Notes under the pieces: generated by a model
Seen by the model: the letters and a program-made list of their open reading frames with translations, nothing else
The model's database searches: none
Told to the model about the DNA's origin: nothing
DNA from: Psychrobacter aestuarii
GTDB taxonomy: Bacteria > Pseudomonadota > Gammaproteobacteria > Pseudomonadales > Moraxellaceae
DNA: 64,000 bases
Assembly: GCF_904846035.1 (NCBI RefSeq)
Contig: NZ_CAJGYT010000001.1
Coordinates: 1,736,001-1,800,000, forward strand
Direction of reading: 5' to 3'
Made by a program: the position numbers and the translations under genes
Shown here: one piece after another, positions 9,006-18,621 of the stretch
Layout of the letters: the number at the start of each line of letters is the position of its first letter
Position numbering within the stretch: the first letter of the stretch is position 1

Positions 9006-9719
9006 ATGCCGATTACTGACGAGGATGTTGCCTTATTAAACGCTGCTGAGGCGCGTTATAGCATCGATTTTTTTAAGGACTTTGCCCAGTCGATTACCGT
9101 CTATGAAGACGACGACATTTGGGTGGTGGACAAACCTGCAGGGCTACTGAGCGTCAATGGCAAATCGCTCAAGGTCAGCCTGTTGTCGCGCCTTGAGCGT
9201 GCCAATCCTGAGGTCAAGCTGATACATCGGCTGGATATGGACACCTCGGGTCTGATGATTTTTGCCAAAAACCCTGCCGCGCAAACGCATATCAGCAAGC
9301 AGTTTATTGAGCGCTTGCCGCAAAAGCAGTACGCCGCGCGTGTGATGGGCAAATGGCTGTCGGTGGGAGATAAGGGCGAGATTAATGTGCCTGTACGCTA
9401 TGAGCCTGCCACCAAGCCGCGCCATATCGTGGACACCGAATGGAAAAAGCACGCCTTGACCTTGTATGAGGTGCTGGGGCACGAACAGTGCGCGGGCGAG
9501 TGGGTGACGCGCGTGGCGCTCAAGCCTGTAACGGGACGTAGCCATCAGCTGCGCGTGCATATGGTGCATGTGGGGCATGTGATGATTGGCGACCCGATTT
9601 ATGCAACCGATACCGCGCTTGCCATTGCACCGCGTCTCAACCTGCACGCGCACCAGCTGCGCCTCAAGCATCCTGTCTTGGGCGCGTGGATGGATTGGGA
9701 AAGCCCTGTACCGTTTTGA
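9006..9719 (+). CDS. rluA: RluA-family pseudouridine synthase
   Basis: An enzyme that turns uridine into pseudouridine in structured RNA. The catalytic signature HRLDMDTSGLMIFAKN carries the essential aspartate, and the RluA-type start of the domain, WVVDKPAGLLSVNGK, is present, as is the C-terminal GRSHQLRVHM region. There is no S4 domain, which fits RluA (23S rRNA U746 and tRNA U32) rather than RluC or RluD. From the ATG at 9006 it has 237 residues, near the E. coli RluA length. The frame stays open back to 8886 (277 residues) with further ATGs at 8919 and 8925, and none has a clear ribosome binding site, so the start is uncertain. Confidence 0.9.
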   Translation: MPITDEDVALLNAAEARYSIDFFKDFAQSITVYEDDDIWVVDKPAGLLSVNGKSLKVSLLSRLERANPEVKLIHRLDMDTSGLMIFAKNPAAQTHISKQFIERLPQKQYAARVMGKWLSVGDKGEINVPVRYEPATKPRHIVDTEWKKHALTLYEVLGHEQCAGEWVTRVALKPVTGRSHQLRVHMVHVGHVMIGDPIYATDTALAIAPRLNLHAHQLRLKHPVLGAWMDWESPVPF

Positions 9720-9762
9720 ACAGCTTTAAACAGTCAGCGCCGTCCCGCGTTTAGGACGTGTG

Positions 9763-10704
9763 CTAGCGTTTATTAATAAAGTCATTAACCTGCGTACATA
9801 AGGTGTCCCATAGGTTCAGCTGCGCCGCCTTGCTGCCCCATGCGTTGTGCGGGCTAAAGATGACGCGTGGGTGCTGCGCGACGCGGTGTAGCGGGTAGTC
9901 GCTGGCAATCGGCTCTTGGGCAAAGACATCGCTTGCGTAGCCTAAGATTTTGTCATTATCAATCGCATCGACGATTGCGCCTGCGTCTACCACACCGCCG
10001 CGCGCGACATTGACGATAAGCGGGCGCTGTTGCATTTTATTAATGGTATCGGCATCAATCAGCTGTTCGGTGGCATCGGTCAATGGGCAATGCAGACTAA
10101 TCACGTCCGACTGTGCCAGCACGGTATCAAAGTCGGTATAGTCGCTGCTGCGCGGCTCGCGTCCTGCATGCTCTGCCCACAGCACGGTCATGCCAAAGGC
10201 GCGGGCAATCTCGGTGACGCGCTTGCCAATCGTGCCGACACCGATGATGCCGAGCGTGCGGTCTTCTAAATCAAGCAGCGGCACGTCCAATAAGCAAAAA
10301 TTGCCATCCGCTGCCCAGCTGCCGTCTGCGACTTTATTATGATAATGCAGCGCGCTGCGCATGGCGGCGAGCATCAGCATAAAGGTATGCTCAGGCACGC
10401 TTTTGACTGCGTAGCCTGCCACATTATATAGCGCCACGTCATTTGCCGCACATGCATCACTATCGACATTGTTCATCCCTGTTGCGGTCAGCTGAATCAG
10501 CTTGAGCGTGGGTAGGCTGTCGATGACGTCTTTGTCTAATTTGACCTTGTTGGTGATGATGATGTCCGCGTCTTTGCAGCGCTCAATGAGGGTATCGGTG
10601 TCTTGCGGGGTGTCCTCGAACACTTGGTAATCGGTGACGCCCTCAGGCTGCGGCAAATCGATATCGTCTGAGAACGTGCCTCTATCTAAAAATACAGCGC
10701 GCAT
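9763..10704 (-). CDS. D-2-hydroxyacid dehydrogenase (glycerate dehydrogenase / hydroxypyruvate reductase-like)
   Basis: A 313-residue NAD(P)-dependent D-isomer-specific 2-hydroxyacid dehydrogenase. The Rossmann motif GxGxxG is in LGIIGVGTIGKRV; the catalytic Arg in NVARGGVVD; the following Glu in VFAQEPI; the catalytic His in SPHNAWGS. Overall it resembles HprA-type glycerate dehydrogenases, which interconvert hydroxypyruvate and D-glycerate, but related 2-ketoacid reductases look alike, so the substrate is an inference. Monocistronic, convergent with the pseudouridine synthase gene and divergent from rapA. Confidence 0.88.
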   Translation of the reverse strand: MRAVFLDRGTFSDDIDLPQPEGVTDYQVFEDTPQDTDTLIERCKDADIIITNKVKLDKDVIDSLPTLKLIQLTATGMNNVDSDACAANDVALYNVAGYAVKSVPEHTFMLMLAAMRSALHYHNKVADGSWAADGNFCLLDVPLLDLEDRTLGIIGVGTIGKRVTEIARAFGMTVLWAEHAGREPRSSDYTDFDTVLAQSDVISLHCPLTDATEQLIDADTINKMQQRPLIVNVARGGVVDAGAIVDAIDNDKILGYASDVFAQEPIASDYPLHRVAQHPRVIFSPHNAWGSKAAQLNLWDTLCTQVNDFINKR

Positions 10705-11084
10705 AGTGTGACCTTTGATGATTATGATGGATAGGGGTGGGTGGCTAAGTGAATCAGTGACTCATAAAAAATAATGTAACACGATTTTTGTGTGCCGCGC
10801 ACGCCCTGACAAAAAGCAAACAGCTTGCCGCTTTGATTTACCGTCTTACACAGACTTTGCGCAATGACTTGAAAAATGAACTTAGCATACGCATCTAGCC
10901 GCTAACGTTATATAATGACGGTTTTGGTGATACACATCGCTCAATCGGTGTTATCGGTCATCAACACGACAATCCTTACGTCGCCGCTGTGACGGTACGT
11001 TCTAGCGGGCGCGGTACGTGCACTCTGATGACTGTGCTACCATGACCCTCTTATTTTTCATCTAAGTACAAAAGACATCGCCTT
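10705..11084. promoter_or_regulatory. Divergent promoter region, dehydrogenase / rapA
   Basis: A 380-base gap between divergent genes. A perfect TATAAT lies at 10911-10916 on the plus strand, but no good -35 box is at the right distance. No ORF or RNA gene is supported. The rapA 5' leader would be about 160 nt if that box is used. Confidence 0.35.
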
Positions 11085-13970
11085 ATGACTATCTCTGCCG
11101 CTGCATTGCACAGTACCCAATTCGCTGTTGGTCAACGCTACCTCTCTGATACTGAGTCTGAACTCGGCTTGGGCGTGGTCATTGATGTGGATGACCGCTG
11201 CGTACATATCTTGTTTCCACAAAGTGAAGAAACCCGCGTCTACGCACAAAACTCCGCGCCGCTATCGCGCGTGGTCTTTAAGGTCGGTGACAGCATCAGC
11301 GACCAATCTGGTAACAGCTACACCGTGACAGGGGTTGAAGAGGTCATGGGCGTTTTAAAATACAGCGTCGATGGCAACGATAAGGGCATTATGGAGACGC
11401 GCCTTGCGGCGAACATCACCCTTGCCAAGCCCCTTGAGCGCCTGCTGGCAGGTCGCATTGAGCGTGGCGACTGGTACGAGCTGCGCCAAGACTTGCTGCG
11501 TATGCAAGCGGCACTGGCAGGTCACCCGCTCAAAGGCTTGATGGGCGCTCGTGTCGACATCATCGAGCATCAGCTGTATATCGCGCATGAGGTAGGCAAG
11601 CGTATTGCCCCGCGTGTACTGCTGGCGGACGAAGTGGGACTCGGTAAGACCATTGAGGCAGGTCTGATTATCCATCAGCAGCTGTTGACGGGTAAGGCGA
11701 CCCGCGTGCTTATCTTGGTGCCAGACAGCTTGCAGTATCAGTGGATGATTGAGCTGCGTCGCCGCTTTAATTTGAACTTTGCGCTCTTTGACTTGGTGCG
11801 TACGGCAGCGATTAAAGAGCACGACCCTGAACAAAACGTGTTCTTGACCGAACAGTGCATCATCGCGGGTATGGACCTTTTACTTGACCATCATGACTTG
11901 TACGAGCAGGCGATGGATGCAGGCTTTGACTTATTGGTCGTCGATGAGGCGCATCATTTGCATTGGGATGAGGCGCAAGGCGGCAATGATAAGTATGACT
12001 TGGTCGCCGATTTTGCTGAAGAGACGCCTGGGGTCATGCTATTGACCGCAACGCCAGAGCAGCTGGGCGCGCAAAGTCACTTTGCCCGTTTGCGCTTATT
12101 GGACGCCAACCGCTTTGATGATTTGGACGACTTTATTGCATCGCAAGATGCTTTTGCCGAAACCGCTGCGGTCGCTGGCGTTTTGATTGAAGACAAGCCA
12201 TTAAGCCAAGGGCAAATCTCGGCGCTGAGCCATTTGCTTGGCATGGATGACAGCGAGCTTGCCAGTATCAATGATGATGACAAGCTGCGCACCTATGCGC
12301 TAAACGAGCTGCTTGACCGTCATGGCACAGGTCGCGTGCTGTATCGCAACACCCGCGAGAGCGTGCAGGGCTTTTATGGACGCCGCAGCGAGCCGCATCC
12401 GTTGCCTTTGCCTGAATCGTGGGTCGGCAGCTATCAGACCACAGGCAAGTTGCGCGAGCAGCTGTGGGGCGAAGAAAACCAGCCCGATGGTGGCTGGCTC
12501 GAGGACGACCCGCGCGTGCCGTGGCTGATCGATACCCTAAAAGGGGCGCTCAAGCATGACAAAGTGCTGCTCATCGCGCGCAGTGGTGCGACGGTTGAGA
12601 GCTTAGAGGCCGTACTTCGTCTGCATGCTGGCATCAAAACCGCCATCTTTACCGAGCAGATGAGCCTGCTTGAGCGTGACCAAGCGGCGGCGTTTTTTGC
12701 CGATAGAGAGGGGGCGCAGATTCTGCTGTGTTCTGAGATTGGCTCAGAGGGGCGCAACTTTCAGTTTGCCAGCCAGCTGATACTGTGGGACTTGCCTGCC
12801 AACCCTGACACGCTAGAGCAGCGCATCGGTCGTCTTGACCGTATCGGACAGACGCAGCAAATCACCTTGCACGTGCCTTATGTTGAAGGGACGGCGCAAG
12901 AGCGTTTGTACCTATGGTACGCCGATGCCCTAAATATCTTTAATCAAATTTCGCCCACCGCGCAAACGGTGCAAGAGCAGTTTATTGTGGATTTAAAGCC
13001 ACTACTCGAAGGCGCGGACACGCCTGACAATCGCATAGCGCTAGAACAGCTGATTGAAGAGGCGCAAGCGACGCGTCTGGGGCTAGAGGCGCAGTTGCAA
13101 GCTGGGCGCGACCGTCTGCTTGAGTACAACTCGTGCCGTCCGCGTGTGGCGTCACGTATTGCCGCAGCGATGCATGACTTTGATGACAAAAACCTATTGC
13201 CGCAGTTTGTCGAGCGCTTTTTGGCATCCGCCAACATCGACCACAGCGTGCAGCGTGACGGCTCATGGATTCTCGCGCCTATTGATAGCGCCCAAGCCAA
13301 TGAATATATCGAGGGCTTGCCGCTGGATGAAGAGGGTATGACCTTGACCTTTGACCGTCAGCAGGCATTGATGCGTGAGGACATGGACTTTGTCACCCAT
13401 GAGCATCCGCTCATGCGCGCCATTTATGAGATGGCGAGTGCCAGCACCTTTGGTAATACGGCGGTGGCGATGCTCAAAAGCGCTGCTGTACCACAAGGCA
13501 TGGTACTGCTCGAAGTGAATTTTCGCATAGAGGCCATCGCGCCTAAGCTCTTGAACTTGCCAGCCATGCTGCCAAAACAGCATCTGCGCGTGTTTATCAG
13601 TGAGCAAGGCGGCGACTTGTCTGAGCGCATCAGCAGTGAGATGATTTTGCCGCACATTGAGCGCTTGGACAAAAACCGTGCGCGCCAAGTCGTCAAAGTG
13701 CGCGGTGAAGTGATTGAAAGCCGCTACCACGATGCCGAGCGCATCGCCCAAGCACAACTGGCAGACATCAGCCATACTGCCAAAGAGCGCTTTGGTCAAC
13801 AGTGGTCGCGTGAGATTAAACGCTTGCAGCACTTGCAAAGCATCAATCCCAACGTACGTCCTGAAGAGATTGAGCGTCTAGAGCAGCTTCAAGCCCAAGG
13901 CATGCAAGCACTTGAGCAGCTGTCTTTGGTGCCCGATTCTATCCGTGTGCTGGTCGCTGTCAAGCCATAA
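11085..13970 (+). CDS. rapA: RNA polymerase-associated ATPase RapA (HepA)
   Basis: A 961-residue Swi2/Snf2-type ATPase that binds RNA polymerase and aids its recycling after termination; E. coli RapA has 968. An N-terminal Tudor-like RNA-polymerase-binding region (YLSDTESELGLGVV) is followed by helicase motifs: Walker A (ADEVGLGKTIEAGL), DEAH box (VVDEAHHLHW), motif III (LLTATPEQ), then GSEGRNFQFA and motif VI (QRIGRLDRIGQ). The C-terminal part holds the RapA-specific domains. No frameshift. Monocistronic with a terminator at 14000-14027. Confidence 0.97.
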   Translation: MTISAAALHSTQFAVGQRYLSDTESELGLGVVIDVDDRCVHILFPQSEETRVYAQNSAPLSRVVFKVGDSISDQSGNSYTVTGVEEVMGVLKYSVDGNDKGIMETRLAANITLAKPLERLLAGRIERGDWYELRQDLLRMQAALAGHPLKGLMGARVDIIEHQLYIAHEVGKRIAPRVLLADEVGLGKTIEAGLIIHQQLLTGKATRVLILVPDSLQYQWMIELRRRFNLNFALFDLVRTAAIKEHDPEQNVFLTEQCIIAGMDLLLDHHDLYEQAMDAGFDLLVVDEAHHLHWDEAQGGNDKYDLVADFAEETPGVMLLTATPEQLGAQSHFARLRLLDANRFDDLDDFIASQDAFAETAAVAGVLIEDKPLSQGQISALSHLLGMDDSELASINDDDKLRTYALNELLDRHGTGRVLYRNTRESVQGFYGRRSEPHPLPLPESWVGSYQTTGKLREQLWGEENQPDGGWLEDDPRVPWLIDTLKGALKHDKVLLIARSGATVESLEAVLRLHAGIKTAIFTEQMSLLERDQAAAFFADREGAQILLCSEIGSEGRNFQFASQLILWDLPANPDTLEQRIGRLDRIGQTQQITLHVPYVEGTAQERLYLWYADALNIFNQISPTAQTVQEQFIVDLKPLLEGADTPDNRIALEQLIEEAQATRLGLEAQLQAGRDRLLEYNSCRPRVASRIAAAMHDFDDKNLLPQFVERFLASANIDHSVQRDGSWILAPIDSAQANEYIEGLPLDEEGMTLTFDRQQALMREDMDFVTHEHPLMRAIYEMASASTFGNTAVAMLKSAAVPQGMVLLEVNFRIEAIAPKLLNLPAMLPKQHLRVFISEQGGDLSERISSEMILPHIERLDKNRARQVVKVRGEVIESRYHDAERIAQAQLADISHTAKERFGQQWSREIKRLQHLQSINPNVRPEEIERLEQLQAQGMQALEQLSLVPDSIRVLVAVKP

Positions 13971-13999
13971 GCCTGACATATCAGTTAATCCATTATTAT

Positions 14000-14027
14000 G
14001 AGATGCCTGCGGGTGTCTCATTTTTTT
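14000..14027 (+). terminator. Rho-independent terminator of rapA
   Basis: Stem GAGATGCC / GGTGTCTC (14000-14007, 14012-14019, two G-U pairs) with loop TGCG, then A and T7. The rest of 13971-14321, upstream of tesB, includes a TATAAT at 14151-14156 but no well-spaced -35. Confidence 0.8.
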
Positions 14028-14321
14028 GCCTGTAGTTTGTGTGCTGATGTTTGCTTCATATCATGCCGTCATTGTCCATGGGCGCAAGAGTCAGATTAAT
14101 CTTACACAATTATTGGTGATTGACTGGTCAAGGCGTGGGATATTGGGTAATATAATTTCGCTCTTTTAGAGCGCATTGATGTTTATGTAGTTTAAGTTAA
14201 CTATTCATTCATAGCACGCATGGGGTACATAGATACGCCATGGCAAACGCGACCCGACGCCCCATGATATGGACGTTGTCAGGCACAGTGGTCACTATAA
14301 TCACCGAGGAGACTTGCCGTC

Positions 14322-15242
14322 ATGTCTGATAATACCACCCTTATTGACCAATTATTGCAAACGGTCACGCTGACAGAAATCGCCACCGATGTTTTTGAAG
14401 GTCAAAGTTATGATTACGTCGGTGCGCGTATCTTTGGCGGGCAGGTGCTGGCGCAAGCTGTGATGGCAGCGGCGCACACGCTAGAGACAGACAAGCCTTG
14501 TCATTCGTTGCATGGCTACTTTTTGCGCGGTGGTGATATCCGTCAGCCCGTCATCTATCAAGTACGCCGCCTGCGCGATGGTCGCAGTCTGTCGGCGCGT
14601 GAAGTGACGGCTGTACAGTATAAGACAGGCTCTGATGGCGAGGCGGTCGAGCAGGTGATATTCTCGATGATTGCGTCATTTTCTCCAATGGAAGAGGGGC
14701 TTGATTACCAAGAGCGCATGCCTGTTTATCCGCCGCCTGAAGATTTACTCAGTGAACAAGAGCTGAAACAAAACTACGTCGAGGGCGTGCCTGACAGCCT
14801 AAAAGCGCGCTTTATGCGTCGCCGTCATGTCGAGATTAAGCCTGTGCAGCCGCGCGACCCTATCAGCCCTGAGCCGATGAAGCCCAAGCAAGCCAACTGG
14901 ATACGCATCCATGAGCTGGGCGCGCAGCCGATTGCCATTCAGCAGGCGCTGCTTGCTTTTGCTTCGGATTTTTATTTGGTGGGTACAGGCTTGATGTCGC
15001 ACGGCATCAGCTTTATGACCAAAGGGTTGCAGGCGGCGAGTATCGACCACTCGATGCACTTTCACCGCGACTTTGATTTGAACGATTGGTTGCTGTACGA
15101 CATGTGGAGCGATACCACCTCAAATGCCAAAGGACTGAACCATGGGCAGTTTTGGCAAGCGGGCAAACTTATCGCCACCGTGCAGCAAGAAGGGCTGATG
15201 CGTCTGCGTATGCCGCAGCCATCACAGACCACATTGGCGTAA
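14322..15242 (+). CDS. tesB: Acyl-CoA thioesterase II
   Basis: A 306-residue TesB-family double hot-dog thioesterase that hydrolyses medium- and long-chain acyl-CoA to free fatty acid and CoA. The N-terminal hot-dog contains FGGQVLAQAVMAA; the C-terminal one contains the catalytic region FASDFYLVGTGLM and DHSMHFHRDFDLNDWLLYDM. Slightly longer than E. coli TesB (286). RBS GAGGAG at 14307-14312. It is convergent with mutY, whose stop is only 18 bases away. Confidence 0.95.
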   Translation: MSDNTTLIDQLLQTVTLTEIATDVFEGQSYDYVGARIFGGQVLAQAVMAAAHTLETDKPCHSLHGYFLRGGDIRQPVIYQVRRLRDGRSLSAREVTAVQYKTGSDGEAVEQVIFSMIASFSPMEEGLDYQERMPVYPPPEDLLSEQELKQNYVEGVPDSLKARFMRRRHVEIKPVQPRDPISPEPMKPKQANWIRIHELGAQPIAIQQALLAFASDFYLVGTGLMSHGISFMTKGLQAASIDHSMHFHRDFDLNDWLLYDMWSDTTSNAKGLNHGQFWQAGKLIATVQQEGLMRLRMPQPSQTTLA

Positions 15243-15260
15243 TACGCTGTCTTTCTCCCG

Positions 15261-16475
15261 CTATTCTGCCGCGCCGCTGTCTAAAATCTTGACCATCGCG
15301 CGCGGTAGGCTAAGCGCGGTTGCCACGTCCACCGTTTGCCACACAAAGCGCACGTCCGCTGCCTTGAGCATGTCACTCAACGCTTGAGCGTCTTTGCTAT
15401 CCACGCGCTGTATATGCGGCGTTAAGAACCAATGAAAATGCGTCAAGGAATGCTTAATAGCGGCTGGCGCGTCCATTGGCTGATTTGCATCAACCACCTT
15501 ATTTTTCTTTAACCACGTATCAATGATTTGCTCGGCGGTCGAGTACTCTGCCTCAAACGCCTTGTCCTCAGTTGCCACGCTTAGCACTTTTTTGCCTTGC
15601 GTTTTTTGCTCAAAGGCTAAAGGCAAGCTCCACAACCCACCCCAAATACCATTGTCAGGGCGCTGTAGCCACAGCAGCTCGCCCGCTGGATTTTGCAGCA
15701 GTAATGCTTTGCTAAATTTGCTCGGTTTGGCTTGTTTTTTTGCTTTGACAGGGTAGTCGGTCTCGCGTCCTTGCGCGTGCGCGATGCAGTCGGCTTGTAA
15801 TGGGCAGAGCAGGCAGGCAGGCTTGCGGCGGATACAGAGCGTCGCGCCCATATCCATCATGCCTTGGGCAAAGCGCCCTGAGTGCGCGCGCGGGGTCAGG
15901 CGCGTTGCCAATGCCCACAATACCTTGTCGGTGGCACTCTTAGTAATGTCGCCATCAATGCCCGCCCAGCGCGTCAGCACCCGCTTGACGTTACCATCAC
16001 AGATGACGCCGTAACCGTGCAAGCCCATCGCCACAATCGCGCCTGCGGTTGACGGACCGACACCCGCAATGGCTTGCCAGCCGTCAACCGTCTGCGGAAA
16101 GTTGCCTGTCTCATTGATGACTGCTACCAGCTGCTTTGCGCCTTTGTGCAAATTGCGTGCGCGCGCGTAATAGCCCAGCCCCGCCCAATGCTCTGCGACC
16201 GCATCCCAGTCCGCCGCCGCCAAATCCTGCACGGTGGGGAAGCTCTCCATAAATCGCGCAAAGTACGGCAAGACGGTCGCTACCTGCGTTTGTTGCAGCA
16301 TGACCTCAGAGAGCCATACCATATAAGGATTGGGCGTGTCGGTCTGGTGCTGCTGCCACGGCAAGTCGTGACGACCGTGCGTCTCGAACCACTCGAGAAT
16401 ACGCGGCGCGAAGCTGTCAAGCGACTCGGCAGGCTGGGTAAATGCGGTGTTAGGTAGGGCGGTCGGTTGGGTCAT
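15261..16475 (-). CDS. mutY: A/G-specific adenine DNA glycosylase MutY
   Basis: A 404-residue base-excision enzyme that removes adenine opposite 8-oxoguanine. The HhH-GPD domain has the catalytic Glu at residue 57 (SEVMLQQTQV), a helix-hairpin-helix GVGPSTAGAI, and Asp in GYGVICDGNVKRVL. The [4Fe-4S] cluster follows as C-x6-C-x2-C-x5-C in CIRRKPACLLCPLQADC. The C-terminal NUDIX-like domain reads 8-oxoG (LQRPDNGIWGGLWSLP). Longer than E. coli MutY (350), mostly in the C-terminal domain. Minus strand, convergent with tesB. Confidence 0.96.
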   Translation of the reverse strand: MTQPTALPNTAFTQPAESLDSFAPRILEWFETHGRHDLPWQQHQTDTPNPYMVWLSEVMLQQTQVATVLPYFARFMESFPTVQDLAAADWDAVAEHWAGLGYYARARNLHKGAKQLVAVINETGNFPQTVDGWQAIAGVGPSTAGAIVAMGLHGYGVICDGNVKRVLTRWAGIDGDITKSATDKVLWALATRLTPRAHSGRFAQGMMDMGATLCIRRKPACLLCPLQADCIAHAQGRETDYPVKAKKQAKPSKFSKALLLQNPAGELLWLQRPDNGIWGGLWSLPLAFEQKTQGKKVLSVATEDKAFEAEYSTAEQIIDTWLKKNKVVDANQPMDAPAAIKHSLTHFHWFLTPHIQRVDSKDAQALSDMLKAADVRFVWQTVDVATALSLPRAMVKILDSGAAE

Positions 16476-16568
16476 AGGCTCTTATACAAATCAGCAATAA
16501 ATTGAGGTGCGCAGCTTAAAGATTAAACTGCGTTGATAGAAATATATGGTGACGGCGCACACGATTTA

Positions 16569-17507
16569 CTAGCGGTAAATGTCGCTTAGGGTTTGTCCAG
16601 CAGCATTTTTCCATACAATCCAGCCATTGTTAGAGCATCCTGCTACCAACTGGCTGCCTTCACTTGGGGTTTTAAACAAATAGGACTCCATTAACTCATA
16701 AACATTATCATCCACCTCTCTTAATATTCCGTTCTTAAGTAAATTATCCCTTATCTGAAGAGTGATTTTCGTTATTGAAGGAGTATTTCTTTTTAACACA
16801 TATGAGCCTGCAAGAACTACAAAACCATCATCGTCATAATATCCTTTAGCAGTAGCCTCTTTGGTTTTAAAGTAAAAAAGCATGGGCTGCGGATCAGCAA
16901 TTACTGCGGATGCGATTTCTGGCAAAGCGGGCTGCTGTGGATTTTGCGGCGCTCTTGTATCTACTATGGTGCTGGGGGTATGAATGCCAATGGATTCAAA
17001 GATAGGTTGTCCAAGCGTAGACAATAAAATGTCTAAGGTATGAAACAGCTCTTCACAGTCCGCTTGCAGTGGCGCAGGCGTATAGGGCTTACTACCAGTA
17101 TTACCATTTTGCAAGTCATAGCGCGCCACTTCTGTGGCTATGTGAATGGCTTTATGCTCCATATACAGCGCGTGGGTTTGGGTCATGGTGTTGTTGGTGG
17201 AGAGCATGACAAAGACCCGTGTCCAAAAATCTTTGTCATTGTTATGGTTCTTTAGGCGCTGCGTTAGATCGCCCGTTTGCCCGATGTAAAGCAAGGGCTT
17301 GTCCGTGCTGTCTGTATCACCGATTAAAAAGTATAAGCCTACTTGCTTGGCATCAGGCATATTTAAAAAATCTGCAATATGAATACGCGGTACTTCAATC
17401 ACGCGCACGGTACGTGTGGTCATTTCAGCGACACGCAGCCCACGAGGATTGCCTGTGGGCAGGTAGATTTGGATGGTTTTTGCCGAGGGAGTAGAGGTGT
17501 TCATCAT
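16569..17507 (-). CDS. GIY-YIG nuclease-like protein with C-terminal DUF4357 domain
   Basis: A 312-residue protein. The GIY-YIG fold is at about 55-130: GLY (57-59), YIG (74-76), catalytic Arg 84 in QRLKNH and Glu 117 in MEHKAIHIA, so the nuclease residues look complete. The C-terminal region (about 215-310, with YYDDDGFVVLAGS and the last-residue cluster NGWIVWKNAAGQTLSDIYR) fits DUF4357, often attached to GIY-YIG or restriction-type proteins. Its function is unknown; DNA repair or a nuclease role is plausible beside mutY but unproven. The 3' third of the gene is visibly AT-richer than the 5' part. ATG-ATG start; the second may be used. Confidence 0.8.
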   Translation of the reverse strand: MMNTSTPSAKTIQIYLPTGNPRGLRVAEMTTRTVRVIEVPRIHIADFLNMPDAKQVGLYFLIGDTDSTDKPLLYIGQTGDLTQRLKNHNNDKDFWTRVFVMLSTNNTMTQTHALYMEHKAIHIATEVARYDLQNGNTGSKPYTPAPLQADCEELFHTLDILLSTLGQPIFESIGIHTPSTIVDTRAPQNPQQPALPEIASAVIADPQPMLFYFKTKEATAKGYYDDDGFVVLAGSYVLKRNTPSITKITLQIRDNLLKNGILREVDDNVYELMESYLFKTPSEGSQLVAGCSNNGWIVWKNAAGQTLSDIYR

Positions 17508-17527
17508 TACCTATAGATTCTAATACG

Positions 17528-18484
17528 TTATTTCCGATTCTTTCTCGTTTTTAAACGGCGTAAGCGCTTTTCTTCTTCACGCGCCTTTTTCTTTTCTTCA
17601 GCGGCGATGCGCTGCTCGGCGACGATGATTTCTTCGGCGTCCATCATTTCAGGGGTTTCAAGCGTGATGCGCCCAAGCGTACCGCTACGCAGCTCGTTGA
17701 TAAGAATCTCCGACATGCGGTAGGTGTCGACCTGATTGCCCGAGCGCACGCAGCCGCGATTGCGCCCCGCGACTTCAAAAAACTCCCAGTCGGTTTTTGG
17801 CAGCGTTTCAATTTTATAGCGGCTTTTGAGCAGCTCAGGGTAGGCGTGTAGCAGGTACTCGGCGGTGTAGCTGGCGACATCGGCAAAATCAAAGGCGGTG
17901 TCACGGATGCCGCCCGTTGCCGCAAGGCGGTAGCCTGAGTTTTCGTTTTCAACCTTGGGCCACAGCATTCCTGGGGTGTCATAAAGCATGATGTCGTCAT
18001 CGAGTTTGATGAGCTGCTGCGACTTGGTGACCGCAGGCTCATCGCCCGTTTTGGCGACCGCGCGCCCTGCTAAGGTGTTGATGAGGGTCGATTTGCCGAC
18101 GTTGGGAATGCCCATAATCATGGCTTTGATTTGGCGACCTGTGCCGACTTTGTTGGGCACGAGATTTTTGCACAGCTGCAAGATGCGCTGTACGTCCGCC
18201 GCTTTATTGGTGTCGCAGGCGATGGCTTTGACTTGGTTTTGCTGCTCAAGATGCGCCATCCAAGTTTGCGTCAGCTCAGGATCGGCAAGGTCGGCTTTGT
18301 TAAGGATTTTGATGACGGGTTTTTCACCGCATAGGGCAGCGACCATGGGGTTTTCGCTGCTGTACGGAATGCGCGCGTCAATCACCTCGATGATGACGTC
18401 CATCTGTGGCATGATTTCTTTGATTTCGTTGCGGGCTTTGTTCATGTGCCCAGGGAACCATTGAATGCTTGCTCTCTTGTCCAT
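17528..18484 (-). CDS. ylqF: Ribosome biogenesis GTPase YlqF/RbgA
   Basis: A 318-residue circularly permuted GTPase. The G4 motif (LNKADL) comes before G1 (GIPNVGKSTLIN) and G3 (YDTPGML), the permuted order of the YlqF/RbgA family. The N-terminus QWFPGHMNKARNEI is the family signature. RbgA acts late in 50S subunit assembly. The C-terminal tail is highly Lys/Arg/Glu-rich (EEKKKAREEEKRLRRLKTRK), suiting rRNA binding. It ends 20 bases before the GIY-YIG gene start, so the two may be cotranscribed. Confidence 0.94.
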   Translation of the reverse strand: MDKRASIQWFPGHMNKARNEIKEIMPQMDVIIEVIDARIPYSSENPMVAALCGEKPVIKILNKADLADPELTQTWMAHLEQQNQVKAIACDTNKAADVQRILQLCKNLVPNKVGTGRQIKAMIMGIPNVGKSTLINTLAGRAVAKTGDEPAVTKSQQLIKLDDDIMLYDTPGMLWPKVENENSGYRLAATGGIRDTAFDFADVASYTAEYLLHAYPELLKSRYKIETLPKTDWEFFEVAGRNRGCVRSGNQVDTYRMSEILINELRSGTLGRITLETPEMMDAEEIIVAEQRIAAEEKKKAREEEKRLRRLKTRKNRK

Positions 18485-18515
18485 CTGCTTATATCACCTT
18501 TTGATTGCTATGGGG

Positions 18516-18545
18516 CGTAAAAGACGGGCGAGATGCCGTCTTTTA
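18516..18545 (-). terminator. Rho-independent terminator after the DUF2339 gene
   Basis: On the minus strand, stem AGACGG/CCGTCT (18522-18527, 18536-18541) is flanked by A and T runs, giving TTTTA after the stem. It separates the DUF2339 gene from ylqF. Confidence 0.65.
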
Positions 18546-18621
18546 TCATAGGGGTCAGTTTACTACAGAACGAAAAAGATAACGGCGCAATTTTGGCGTA
18601 CACGCATAGCGAGGCGATGGG

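Noticed and set aside
12434..12757. Antisense frames within rapA and other long genes
   Set aside because: Shadow frames from high-GC coding sequence, without their own signals.
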